Below, piece by piece: positions 43,791-55,549 of a stretch of DNA of 64,000 nucleotides. Source of the stretch: Bagarius yarrelli (lineage: Eukaryota > Chordata > Actinopteri > Siluriformes > Sisoridae); NCBI GenBank assembly GCA_005784505.1, contig VCAZ01000038.1, forward strand, positions 1,337,898-1,401,897. The letters are read 5' to 3'. Under the pieces are notes generated by a model. It was not told the origin of the DNA, made no database searches, and saw only the letters and a list, made by a program, of their open reading frames with translations. The number at the start of each line of letters is the position of its first letter. Within the stretch, counting starts at the first letter, position 1. The position numbers and the translations under genes were made by a program.

Positions 43791-44557
43791 ATTTCCTATA
43801 ATATACTGCCATACAATGGCCATGTTGGAATACAGCCAATGAACTTGTGTACTTGGTTTGTCATTTTCATAACAAACAACAAACAACTAATACTAAAAAA
43901 TCAGGACATTAATTTGTCATGTTCCTCAGCAAGAAACATTGCATGTAATACTGTATGTTCTGGCTAAGTACTTATTAAACTGACATCACGCTGCAATGAC
44001 ACCATCAGAACATTAAACCCTCAACATTTCTGACCTGCAGAGCTGCTGGTATTTTAGAGTACAATGAGTCATAGCTTGTGGAAAGTCTAATGGCACTGAA
44101 GAACTGTTTTGAGCGCATCAGGTACAAATACCACTGGGTTGCACGCAAAGCAACACACACTTTTTTTTTTACTTATGATTAGCATGAGTAATTTGTGGCT
44201 CTGAAATAGCAGTTCTTAAGAACAATATACGTTGGAGGCGCTTAGGAGTTGGAGGAGTCACCGAGGGAAAAGGTCATTTTTAATGAAATACAAAAGGGAA
44301 GCAGGAGACAAAATGATCTTCTGAAAAACGGATCCCTAACATTTCAAATGCTTATTAAAAAGTACGAATAATCCTTCGAAATCATGTGGAAACCTTTTTC
44401 TATTTTATTTTATTTTATTTAAACATCGACAGGGTTCATTTATTGTTTTAAGCTGTAAAAAAACATGGACAGACATGGAAGCCTTTCTGAAAAGGAAACA
44501 GTGTTGAGCCGTCAGGGGCTGCCGGGTCTTTTACAAAATAATGTAAGAAATATAATA

Positions 44558-44559
<2 letters not shown>
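43791..44559. other. no gene seen
   Basis: Unique DNA. 44030-44150 is free of low complexity and mildly CNE-like; nothing can be identified. Confidence 0.5.
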
Positions 44560-44609
<50 letters not shown>

Positions 44610-44633
44610 TATAGATATATATATATATATATA
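44560..44633. repeat. (AT)n microsatellite, interrupted
   Basis: TA run broken by 'taata' and 'atagata'. Flanked by a duplicated 'atgtaagaaatat'. Confidence 0.97.
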
Positions 44634-44918
44634 AATGTAAGAAATATATTTTTTTTTATTACTTAGTTATCATTTTTGATAGTTTAATGTCCCCAAATTG
44701 TCCCATGATTAGTTTTATTAAGCTTGAACTAAAATATCCTTTATCATAAAGGTTTGAGACAGCATTGCAGATAATGCTAACCTTTTCCTGAAGGACAAAT
44801 ATAAGCAACAAAATTATTATATATTAGCCAATCAAATTCAGGCCTTCAGGGAGATCCCATCCTCTGAGTCCAGCGACATGTGCTTTTCCCCAACGTTTAT
44901 CTGCAATTTTCAAGATCT

Positions 44919-45216
44919 ATCCATTTTCTATACTCGCTTATTCCCTAATTCGGGGTCACAGGGAGTTTATCCCAGCCGTCTCTGAAAGAGCCAAAGGCAG
45001 AAGGGGTACACCCTCGACAGGTCACCAGTCCATCACAAGGCCACAAACACACTCACACTCACTCCTATGGGCAATTTAGAATCACCAGTCAATCTAACAT
45101 ACATGTTTTTGGACTGTGGGAGGAAACCGGAGAACCCGAAGTAGACCCACACTTCACACAGAAAGGCCTTCTTGCTGTGAGAGAACCGTGCTAACCACTA
45201 AGCCACCGTGCTGCCC
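44919..45216 (-). mobile_element. SINE-C, near full length
   Basis: 'ctatactcgcttattcccta' through 'tgctaaccactaagccaccg'. Small deletions after 'ggtcacaggga' and after 'gtagacccacac'. Confidence 0.92.
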
Positions 45217-46453
45217 CAATTTCCAACATATGAAAGTGAAACCCAATAAAAAGAAAATGACGAATCGCCAGCACCGCTAAACCGGATCTTTTTGTCGATT
45301 TGCTGAAAATGCATTTTCAAGGCAAACTTTTGCAGCCCAAGAGAAATGATAGAGAAAGTAAGACTTACACCCAAACTTAATTTACTAATAAAGGGCAGCA
45401 ATGGTTTTGTGCTCTATTCTGAAGATTGCAACTATAAGCACAGAGCATAACAAACTATTCTGTTAGTCGTGTTTGTTTTATAATATAAGGGACATGGATT
45501 GATTCTTTGACAGTTTTAACAGCTTCACCAAAGCAGCTCTTAGACACCAAGGCATCAATGCCAATCATGCATAGTATCAGTTTTATTTGTTAAGGCATCC
45601 AGAGATTGTCGAACTCAAGTTGTTATTATGTCTCGTAAAGATCTTGGGTATTTAAAGTAAAGATGCTGACCCTATGTGGACTTTGAGGATGTCAGAAGGA
45701 TGTACTTCCATCATAATGACACAGTCACCCAGTCATAGTCACCCAGATGAGGATGGGTTTCCCTTTTGGGTCTGGTTCATCTCAAGGTTTCTTCCTTGTA
45801 CTATCAAAAGGTATCTTACTTAATTATATTACATTCACAAAGATGTAAAATGTGGGGGAAAAAAGATACTTTAGATATCATTGTAGACTACAAACTCCTT
45901 GTTCGAAATATCAGTCAGCTATTATTTTATTTTATTTTATTTTGTTCAGAAAACAATTGAATTCTCTAGGAACAGTTTCTGCTCATTAGTATTTTTAATG
46001 AGCATAAAGTTCAGAAATGAGCATTCATAATGTGCGCTCTGGAAACATCCTCATGCCCCCTGCTACCGTCTCTCTTACATAAATGATTGAGTAGCAGTCG
46101 GTTTTTTTTTTCAGACTTGTTTTTCCAACTATTCAATTAAAATGTCTGTAACTGAGTCCTAATTTGCTAAATTTGATTTTCTCACTGAATTCTTTTTCCC
46201 AAGACTCTGTTTGGCAATAAGACGAGTTAATAAGCTACTAAAGGGCTTGACTGACCAACTTTAACCTATAAATGAAACCATTTTTTTCTGATGTCACATC
46301 CTAATGGCTGGATGAGCTTAACAATGATGTATATGATTTGGTCTTTACAGTAACTCAGTTGAATTGTACACGTATGGAAGTTTTTGGACCAGCATGTTAG
46401 ATAAATTGCTACCAATTTTTGTTCTTTATTGCTAAATATTACTGCTTATTATA
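45217..46453. other. no gene seen; small REP-D-type piece
   Basis: 45741-45800 carries 'cacccagatgaggatgggtt' and 'ctcaaggtttcttccttgta' of the variant REP-D end. TTTTA runs lie at about 45919-45943. The rest is unique. Confidence 0.5.
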
Positions 46454-46633
46454 GGGCAGCCGGATGGTTTCGTCATTAGCACTATTTCCTTACAGCAAGA
46501 AGGTCACAGGTTCGTATCCCCTGCAGGGGTCTTTCTTCGTGTTTGAGTGGGTTTACTCCGGGTACTCCGGTTTCCTCCTACAGTCCAAAAACATGTTTGA
46601 TTGATTGTTGATTCTAAATCGTCCATAGGAGTG

Positions 46634-46669
<36 letters not shown>

Positions 46670-46829
46670 GTTGTTTGTCTGTATGTGGTCCTGTGATGGA
46701 CTGGTGATCTGTCCATGGTGACCCCTGCCTTTCACTCAATGACAGCTGAGATAGACTCCAGCAGATCCCTGTGAAGCTGATTGGGAATAAGAGGGTTTAA
46801 ACAATGGATGGATGGATGATGGATGGATG
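46454..46829 (+). mobile_element. SINE-C with (GT)n expansion and (GATG)n tail
   Basis: Head 'gggcagccggatggtttcgt', 'cctacagtccaaaaacatgt', a GT run at about 46636-46670 expanded from the internal 'gtgtgtgtgg', and 'gatggatggatgatggatgg' as tail. Confidence 0.93.
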
Positions 46830-47552
46830 TCCCAACTTACTCATTTACACTTATTTTAAAAAAAGACGCAAAGGTTATCAGATTATCTGTCCGTTATTAT
46901 AGACAACTGTATTAAAATAAGTAAAAATATAGCAAGTTGTGACTAAATAAACAGAGATAAAGTTATTACTGTTAAATTAACACAAAATTTGAACACACAC
47001 CTCTGAGACATAATATCTGAGACAACATTAAAAATGCTATGCTAAGAATTTTCCATAAATATGTCTTTAGTCAGCATGATTTTAGCACTATTTATTTTAT
47101 TTTATTTATTTTTGTCTTGTGCATCCACAAACGTCCGACATTTTTTTTTTCCCAAGCAACTGAATAATAAAAGAAATGTGTCTGTAATTTAATTGATTCT
47201 ACCAAAGTTTTTTTTCCTTTGTGTGCCAATTTTACTTGCCATTTTTTTAAGAAGAGTAACTTTTTTGATGTTCTGCCAGATGTAATTGTTCACAGTTAAT
47301 TGAGTCTTAAGAAATAACAATGAGGAATTTTAGAACCGAACAGAAATATACAAACCTTATTAAAAATTGTGTACACATTCTTGTAGATTTGTTTAAATGT
47401 CATACAAATGTAGTTTTAAAAGAAAAAGTACAAATTCCCCCATGTTCAAACATTTATTATAAAGTTATAAATTTGCACATGTGATTGTAAGGTTTGATCT
47501 GATTTTACAGAAAGAGTTACTGGATTTTTCTGATGCTAGAAAAGGGGTCGTC
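46830..47552. other. no gene seen
   Basis: AT-rich unique sequence. Confidence 0.55.
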
Positions 47553-47700
47553 CCGTGCCGTGGTGTAGTGTGTAGTGTGCATTAGTTGCGCTCTGGTGGC
47601 CTGGGTTCGATTCCGTCTCCGGTCCTTTTCGCCCCTCTCTCTATCTCCCCCATTTCATACCTCTGCCTGTCTCATAAATAAAGGCTCTTAAAAAAAGAGT
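47553..47700 (+). mobile_element. REP-E, full SINE-like copy
   Basis: tRNA-like head with 'tggtgtagtgtgtagtgtgc' and B-box-like 'gggttcgattccgtctcc', then C/T-rich 'gcccctctctctatctcccc' and 'cataaataaaggctctta'. Best copy of the family in the window. Confidence 0.8.
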
Positions 47701-47734
47701 TTGTGTGATGTAAATATAATGTCTATTTTACCTA

Positions 47735-47908
47735 TTTACATTCACAGCATTTGGCAGACGCTCATAAAGCTCATTTATACAACTAAGCAATTGGGATTAA
47801 GGGCCTTACCCAGGGGCCCAACGATGGTAGCTGGGTAATGCTGGGAATCAAACCCTTAATCTTTGTGATAGCAGTCCATCATGTTAACCACTGCGCTACC
47901 ACTTCCCA
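47735..47908 (-). mobile_element. SINE-A
   Basis: 'cagcatttggcagacgctca', 'attaagggccttacccaggg', 'gggaatcaaaccc' and 'gttaaccactgcgctaccac'. The 'gtcgctctgg' box is deleted. Confidence 0.88.
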
Positions 47909-47927
47909 CTTGTTTGTTACATTTCAT

Positions 47928-48078
47928 CAACATTATTTGGCAGACAAAGCAAAATTTTGATCTTATTTAAACAACTAAACAGTTTGAGGTTTAAGAGCTT
48001 TAATTAAGAACCCAGCAGCTTGACGTCCCTGACCTAAAACTATCTGATCAGCAGTCCGCCACTAACCACTGAGCCTTT
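47928..48078 (-). mobile_element. SINE-A, old copy
   Basis: Directly follows the previous copy in the same orientation. 'attatttggcagacaaag', 'acaactaaacagtttgaggt' and 'cagtccgccactaaccactg' can be aligned with difficulty. Confidence 0.6.
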
Positions 48079-48192
48079 AACTGAGTAAGATAAACCACTT
48101 TGTTATCCAGCCAAAATCTATGTTGTGGCTTTGTGATATGGTAATTTGGATTATTATAGAATATTTTAATATATTCATCTCCTCTCCTTTCA

Positions 48193-49110
48193 GCTGTCAT
48201 CCATTTACCTCCTCTTTGGTCTTCCTCTTTGCCTTCTGCCTGGTAGCTTCATTTCTAACATCCTATACTCACTATCCCTCCTCTGTACATGTCCAAACCA
48301 CCTCAATCTGGCTTCCCTGACTTTCTCCCCAAACCATCTAACATGATCCGTCCCCCTGATGAATTTATTCCTAATCCTGTCCAACCTCATCACTCTCCCA
48401 AAAAAACTCAACATCTTCAGCTCTGCTACTTCCAGCTCTGCCACCTGTCTCTTCCTCAGCGCCACTGTCTCTAAACCATACATCATATCTGGCCTCACCA
48501 TTGTCTCTAAAACCATCAATCTTAGCTGGTCTCACCACTGTCTCTAACCATCCATCATAGCTGGTCTCACCTGGTCTCACTGTCTCTAAACCATCTACAT
48601 CATCACAGCTGGTCTCACCACTGTCTCTAAACCATACATCACAGCTGGTTCTCACCACTGTCTCTAAACCATACATCATAGCTGGCCTCACCACTGTCTC
48701 TAAACCATATACATAGCTGGTCTCACACTGTCTCTAAACAGGCTATATACTGGTCTCCCCACTGTCTCTAAACCATACATCATGGGCTCAAACTGGTCAG
48801 ACGCTGTCTCAGCACTGTCTTGTACACCTTCCCCTTAATTCTAGCTAATAGTTTTCTGTCACACATCACTCCTGACACGTTTCTCCACCCATTCCAACCC
48901 GCCTGTGCTCACTACTCTACCTCTGTTACACATTCTCCATTGCTCTGAATTGTCGACCCCAAGTACTTAAACTCCTGTACCTTCTTCACCTTTTTTACCC
49001 TGTAATTTGACTGTTCCACTTCCCTCCCTTTCATTCAAACACATGTACTCTCTTTTGCTACGACTGACTTTCGTTCCTCTTCTCTCTAGAGCAAACTTCC
49101 ACCAAACCTC
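48193..49110 (-). mobile_element. RTE-like LINE fragment, longest copy in the window
   Basis: On the minus strand: 'KYLGSTIQSNGECVTEV'-like (48880-48970), the expanded tract, then 'VALRKRQVAELEVAELKM', 'DRIRNKFIRGTDHVRWF', 'VREARLRWFGHVQRRDSEY' and 'LPGRRQRGRPKRR'. This order is the C-terminus of an RTE-type reverse transcriptase. Frameshifts are concentrated in the repeat tract. The final 3' end ('gacaga..cgctgtggcg') is absent. Confidence 0.9.
48465..48790. repeat. degenerate 36-bp array in LINE coding DNA
   Basis: About nine divergent copies of 'ctggtctcaccactgtctct..aaccata', with unit lengths varying by several bases and frame repeatedly lost. Same unit as at 43445-43706. Confidence 0.9.
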
Positions 49111-49980
49111 CATGTCATTTAACGATAATTATCCATTTTGATAACTTCTGTAATAAAGAACTGCAAATGTCTTTCTTTTATTTTGGTGTTCAAAATTTGT
49201 TTATCTTTAATTATTATAACATCCTGGTATTTTCTGAAATATTCAATATAAAGTTTTCCGTATAAAGTGGGTGAGGATGTACAGACTAAATACTTTACAC
49301 TGAGTTCTTACACTGAGTTCTTAAAATTCCTGAATGAGTTAAAACCAATTGTGGGTTCTGCTACTCAAACAAGACAGTGTTAAGATTATGCAAAAGTAAG
49401 ATAATAAGCATTCTAAATGCTTTATTTCCATCCCATTTACATAAAAGGGCTTTCTGCAAGCCAACTCGCTTCATTTCCATGATTAATGATAATCGAATAG
49501 AGATGTGGCAAGTGTGAGTAAGTATCACACAGAGCCACTGTCACATCCACAATTTGATTGAAATTAAAGGTTCGGGGAAAAAAAAAACCCCAAACGCTCG
49601 TTTGGAATAATTTTTGTTGTTTTCAGTTATTTATTCGAAATAAAATAGACTTTATACTTTCCGCCTGCATTAGTTCTCTCAATTCTTAATGTGTTTCGAT
49701 TAAAACCTCCTCTGAATTAATTAGCTGCTTTCTCTCATTAAGTAGTAATTCTCTTGTGTGTAGAGCCACTATCATGTGAGAGCCGCATTATGCCTTTAAA
49801 TATGTATTAGACACTGTTGTAGCCTGGATATAAACTCAGGGGCAGGAAAAGAAATACGGCGGGTAACATTTGCAACTCGTTTGTAATTACACGTGAGACA
49901 TGTTTAAGTTTTATAGGTTTATGGCAGGCAGGAATTGGTTTGGAAAATAATTTGCACAAATATCTAATCAAGAATCTATT
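49111..49980. other. no gene; possible conserved non-coding block
   Basis: 49660-49805 is free of repeats, with homeodomain-type cores (TTAATTAG at 49717-49724, further TAAT sites) and 'gagagccgcattatgcc'. Could be a regulatory element; this rests on composition alone. Confidence 0.3.
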
Positions 49981-50296
49981 TATCCATCCAATCATCCATC
50001 CATCTATCATCCATCTATCTATCCATCCATCCATCAATTGTCTATACCCGCTTATTCCTAATCAGGATCATGGGATCTGCTGGAGTTTATCCCAGCTGTC
50101 ATTGAATGAAAGGTAGGAGTCACCCTGAGCAGATCAGCAGTCCATCATAGGGCCACATACAGACAAACAACCACACACTCACACTCACACTCACTCTTAT
50201 GGGCAATTTAAAATCACTAATCAATCTAACATGTTTTCAGACTGTGGGAGAAAACCGGAGTACCTGGAGGAAACCCACACAAGCACAGGGAGAACC
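49981..50296 (-). mobile_element. SINE-C with (CCAT)n tail
   Basis: The tail at 49981-50036 is CCAT-rich. The body runs 'tctatacccgcttattccta' to 'aaacccacacaagcacaggg', where it stops before the tRNA-like head. Variant 'aatcaggatcatggga' as in the 11.1-kb copy. Confidence 0.9.
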
Positions 50297-50352
50297 TAAT
50301 CAAGCAGTGTTTGCATAATAATAATAACATTTGATATTATAACAATTATTAT

Positions 50353-50696
50353 AGCATGGTGGCTTAGTGGTTAGCACAGTTGCCTCACAGCAAGAAGGAT
50401 TATGCTGGGTTCGATTCCCGGGCTTTCTGTGTGGAGTTTACATGTTCTCCTTGTGCTTACGTGGCTTTACTCCAGGTTCTCTGGTTTCCTTTCACATTCC
50501 AAAAACATGCAAGTAGGTTGATTGGTGATTCTAAATTGCCCATAGAAGTGAGTGCGTATGTGTGGCCCTGTGATGGCCAGGGTGTCCCCCTTTTGCCCTT
50601 TTAGAGACGGCAGGGATGGGCTCCAGCAGATCCCTGTGACCCTGAAATATAGGAATAAGCGGGTATAGAAGATAAATGAATGAATGAATGAATGAA
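50353..50696 (+). mobile_element. SINE-C, near full length
   Basis: Head 'catggtggcttagtggttag', B-box-like 'gggttcgattcccggg', 3' end 'gcgggtatagaagataaatg' with (AATG)n. It forms an inverted pair with the copy 57 bp upstream. Confidence 0.92.
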
Positions 50697-51585
50697 TTCG
50701 TATTTTTAATTGTTGTTATTGGTAATAATATCATTATAAGTACTAATAAAATAGTATAACTAACACAAGTAGTATGATGATATTATAAGTAGTCTAATAA
50801 AGACTAACATTTGTCAAAATTCCACTAAAAGATAACTGTAAATCATCCTCTAGTATTAAAGGGGAAATAAAAAATAAGTCCCTCCCTGTTTCTACTTCTG
50901 CAGTAAAGTTGCAGTACTTCATCAGTAATATTCCTGAGTCCAGACTGACGCTATGTAACTTTAAAACAGCTCAGAAAATAAATGATTTTGACTCATTAAT
51001 CCTGTTTTTCGCCCTCAAGCAGCTGCTTAACCTATGAAATATAATTAGACGAACTAATTTGTTTATTTGGGTTTGGAATTAAATACTTAAGCATTTGATA
51101 ATGACGACCGGAAGTTTTTTAAGCATCATTATAACAAAGTGAGTAAAATCACACGTGTTAGTACGTTACTGTATCACTTGCGCTATATATGTGTTATACT
51201 TACCAGCCATAAGCTATAGCCAGTGTAAACAGCCGTATGATGTCAAGAATTTTCGGTAATTTTGTTTATAGATTTGCAGTTTTGTAATTCTGGTCATAAC
51301 ATTAACAATAGGAAAATTTAACCATACATGTTTTTGATCTGATACGTTACCATAGTTGCCATTCTGGGGTATGTTGTACAAAGCACTGATAGCATTTTAT
51401 CTATTCTTTCATTCCAATGTCATGAGAACAGTCCATGGTCTTTATTTCGATTTGAATCTTGTTTCGTTGCTGTTGGATACTTGCACCTTTCATCACCCAT
51501 AGACTTGAAAAGTCTTACAATTATTTCATCCAAATGTAAAGGGTGGATAACGGGTGATGTTTGTATGAAGAAAATCTAAATAAAG
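50697..51585. other. no gene seen
   Basis: AT-rich unique sequence. Confidence 0.55.
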
Positions 51586-52250
51586 TGTGTGTGTGTGTGG
51601 GGGGGGTTGTAAATAGAGACAAAGAGAGAGAGACAGAGCAAGACAGAGAAAGAGAAGAGAGAGAAGTTGAGGATGTTTATTGAGGCTGTAATGGTTACAT
51701 GGTCTATCACATTAAAGACAAGATTTATTTAATAATAAACTAAAGAGAGAGAGAGGGAGAGAGAGACAGAAGGAGGGTGAGAGAAAAGGAGAAAGAGAGA
51801 CAGAGCAAGACAGAGAAAGAGAAGAGAGAGAAGTTGAGGATGTTTATTGAGGCTGTAATGGTTACATGGTCTATCACATTAAAGACAAGATTTATTCAAT
51901 TATAAACTAAAGATAGAGAGAGAGAGAGAGAGGGAAAAAGAGACACACAGAGGGAGAGAGAAAGACAGAGAGACGGAGAGACAGAGAGAAGGAGAAGAGA
52001 GAGAAGTTGGGGATGTTTATTGAGGCTGTAATGGTTACATGGTCTATCACATTAAAAACAAGATTTATTTAATAATAAACTAAAGAGAGAGAGAGGGAGA
52101 AAGGGAGAGAGAGACAGATGGAGGGAGAGAGAAAAAGGAGAAAGAGAGACAGAGAGAAAGAGAAGAGAGAGAAGTTGGGGATGTTTATTGAGGCTGTAAT
52201 GGTTACATGGTGTATCACATTAAAGACAAGATTTATTTGAGAATAAACTA
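51586..52250. repeat. ~170-bp tandem repeat, four units, GA-rich
   Basis: Each unit joins a GA-rich stretch to a conserved ~82-bp block beginning 'gaagttgaggatgtttattg' and ending 'ataataaactaaa'. Blocks start at 51663, 51830, 52003 and 52171, spacings 167, 173 and 168 bp. The conserved block varies by only a few bases, while the GA part varies in length and composition. Confidence 0.97.
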
Positions 52251-52457
52251 AAAACTATAACATGCATTATTTTATTATAATCACATGTTATGTTGTGTGT
52301 TAATTCTAACCTAAATGAGAATTTAAATCAGTTTAAACTATAAATTCCAACACAAATATTCACATAAATTAAACTTTGATCAGAAATATAAACTGTACAA
52401 TTCCGACTTTAGTTTTTCTAAATCTTCACCATATCTAAGAAAATATAAAAATATACA

Positions 52458-52565
52458 TTTTAGATTAGATTAGATTAGATTAGATTAGATTCAACTTTAT
52501 TGTCATTGTGCAAGGTACATGTACAGAGCCAATGAAATGCAGTTAGCATCCAATCAGAAGTGCAT
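52458..52565 (-). mobile_element. LINE 3' end with (TTAGA)n tail
   Basis: (GATTA)n at 52458-52491, then 'caactttattgtcattgtgc' and 'agccaatgaaatgcagttag', the reverse complement of the repeat end at about 1090-1170. Confidence 0.65.
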
Positions 52566-53660
52566 AAGTGGCTTATTTACAAAGGGAGAAAAAGAAAGAG
52601 AGAGAGAGTGAGAGAGAGAGAGAGCGAGAAAACGGCATGTTAGAAATGTTGTTATTATTAAAGACATCCAGATTTTCTCAGATTGTAATCTAGTTGCTGT
52701 GAAACCTTTTTTAAAAATGAGTCCATGGTTGCAAATTAGTGTAGATAGAAAGAGGAAAACACATCAGTGTGGTGTCTCTTATGTACAAGATTTCAGATTC
52801 AGATCTTCAGAAGGAACAGAAAGGACCTGACCTTCTGCTTTGGAATTTAATTAGATGTCACACTACCTTAACAGATTGGTGATTAGAAACAAATTGCAGG
52901 TTGGTACTTATTCAAACCCCGGGGCTGAACCTGTATACGCATACGGCGTATGTGGAAGAACGTAGTCTCCTGAAATTCAATGGCGAATACACAAAGGTGC
53001 TGTAAGAAAGAGTTGCAAAACGATGACCTTCTAAATCTCAACATCAATACCGGCTCCTACGCTTTTTATCAAGATAATTGTGCTTGAAACTACAGCGCTC
53101 TACCATGACCCAGGTAGCAGCTTCATACGCAGCCTATCCTCTTTCCCCTTCGAGCACTCTGCTACTAAATCATCCTGCACAGCTGTGGAGAGGAATTGTG
53201 TGGTGGTGGAGGGCTGCTTTCAGCTGAAAGAGCCTATTTGAATTTTCAATGATGACAAAGGTCTTGATAAATATTCCAGAATTAGGAACAGCCAACATGA
53301 ATCCATGTTTGCCAAAAGCTGTCTGTGTTTTTTTTCCCTTTTCAGTACTTTTGCTTCCTTAAAAGGGTTTGGTAACTTACGTTACTTCCTTAAATAAGAA
53401 TTCAACTTTAATTTTGGTTATTATTTTATAATATATTACTAAAAAAATTATATTCAATTAAATTATACAACTAACGACAGCAATTTTTTAAAATTGTATT
53501 TTAAGGATAATGACGTGAGACATCAAGGCCGTAAATGTGAGGGGATTAAATATGCTATTTTAAGGTGTGGGGATGGCCCTGTTGTGAGGGTGGGCGGTGC
53601 CCAGGTGACCAGGGTTTACCTTCCTGTTTTTGTTTGTTGTGTCTAGGCTAAAATATGTTA
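52566..53660. other. no gene; possible conserved non-coding block
   Basis: A GA-rich patch at about 52586-52626. 53100-53310 is repeat-free, moderately GC, with two CAGCTG E-boxes and the 12-bp palindrome TTTCAGCTGAAA at 53218-53229. No coding frame. Confidence 0.35.
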
Positions 53661-53733
53661 GCTAGCTTAGCAATGCTATGCTATGCTATGCTATGCTATG
53701 CTATGCTATGCTATGCTAGGCAGCTAAGCTAGC
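53661..53733. repeat. (CTATG)n array inside an 11-bp inverted repeat
   Basis: About nine ATGCT units lie between GCTAGCTTAGC (53661-53671) and its exact complement GCTAAGCTAGC (53723-53733). Confidence 0.95.
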
Positions 53734-54177
53734 CTAGGGCAGTTTTTGTTTTGTTGATGTTTATAGTCCTGTGTTTCCTTGTCTTGTTGTGGAATGATTG
53801 TCTTCATGTCTGTTTCTAGTCTAGTCCAGTGAAGTTTAGTTAAGTTCATGTTTGTTGTTTTGTCTTGTGTTTCTGTATATAGTCACCTTTCGTAAATAAA
53901 CAGACAGACAGAGAAAGGCGAAACTTTTATGATATAATAATATTTTAATTTACTTTTTCATGCATGGCATGACATCCCACCGATGATGACTACAACTTGC
54001 AGATGCACTGATTGGCTGTGAGATTCTGTGCACTTGCACTGTATCACCATGTGCTTTTTCGCTGTCCAAAACAATGGTGCCGAAGCGGTCCTGTCTGTTC
54101 AGCACCCATAAAGGAGTAGTAGAAGACGTAATTGCTCCGCCTTTAAATTATTTTACAACAGTAACGTTTATATTATA
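53734..54177. other. no gene seen
   Basis: Unique sequence; nothing assigned. Confidence 0.55.
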
Positions 54178-54592
54178 GGGCAGCACAGTGGCTTAATGAT
54201 TAGCACTGTTTGCCTCACATCAAGAAGGTCTCAGGTTCGTATCCCCTGCAAAGGTGTTTCTGTGTAAAGTTTACATGTTCTCCCTGTGCTTGTGTGGGTT
54301 TACTCCAGGTTTACTCCGGTTTCCTCCGACAGTTTAAAAACATGTATGTTAGGTTAATTGGTGTTTCTAATTCGCCCATAAGAATGAGTGTGAGTGTGTT
54401 TCTGTGTGGTTGTTTGTCTGTATGTTTCCTGGTGATGGACTGGTGATTTGTACAGGGTGGCCTCTGCCTTTTACCCATTGACAAATAGAATAGGCTCCAG
54501 AAGATTCCATGACCCTGATTAGGAGTAAACTGGTATAGACGATGGATAGATGGATGGATGGATGGATGGATGGATGGATGGATGGATGGATG
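54178..54592 (+). mobile_element. SINE-C with (GATG)n tail
   Basis: Head 'gggcagcacagtggcttaat', 'ctcaggttcgtatcccc', a repeated 'tttactccaggtttactccg' and 3' tail of 13 GGAT units. Long because of the tail. Confidence 0.93.
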
Positions 54593-55549
54593 TCTATATT
54601 AATTCACTTGGAGGTATATAAAAATGCTATTTTGATCCAAAATGGTCGAAATTTTCACTTTGGCCATTATGTAATTTTATAAATTATGTTTAAGGCATCA
54701 TTATGTCGAAATAATACAATAAAAAGCCTTTACATTTGCAGATAAGGACATCATATTACATATTAAATAGAATATTTTCGTTTTTTTATATTATTGCAGT
54801 GCCATGTTATAAGATAGAATAAAACCATTCTGGAAGAGAAACAGTCTCCTGGACTTGTTCTGTTTCACTATATTCAGTCATTTTCAAATGCATAATTCAT
54901 CCATTAAAAAAAACGAACTTTGATCCATTTGTACGCCTCTCCAGCCTCCTGCCAGAGCCATTAACTCTTTAAGCCTTTTGTTCGTATTTTTCCCATGGCA
55001 AGTGATTGATCGTAAGTGCTGCAGTCCAGCCGTGAGTCTTTGAAAGATCTTTTACTTTCATAAAAGATTCTAGAAAAAGATGGAGGGTTTAAATGCTTTT
55101 GCACGCAGATGTCTTACAATTAGTCTCTCAATGCTGGGCAAGTAGTGACTCTGCCTAGTGACAAGCTGGCGGAGTGTTTGTAGGCTTCTTTCAGAACACC
55201 CACACTGTAATTACATTAGCGGCCATTAACAAATATACTCCAGTGATAAATGTGTCGGAAAATTGAGATACTAAAAAAGAGTCATTGATTAATTTTTGTT
55301 TGCTAATTAACAGTATTTATGCACTGCAAATTCAAGCTTTCTGTTATGAAAGAAATCCAAATGATTTTAAAGGCACATCGGATCAGATACACAATAAGAT
55401 TGTAAGGTTTTTAGTAAGGTTTTAAACTGCTCCATAACTGCTTTTGATAACTGTTAGTAAAATAGTCCGACCTATTGGATATGTCATATAATTACCGTTA
55501 CACGGCGATGCTATATTTTATCTGAGCCCAAAAATGTAATGTTCTAAAG
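54593..55549. other. no gene; possible conserved non-coding block
   Basis: 55010-55340 contains repeat-free AT-rich DNA with 'gtaattacattagcggccat' and 'gctaattaacagtatttatg'. The appearance is that of vertebrate developmental CNEs. Not verified. Confidence 0.3.
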
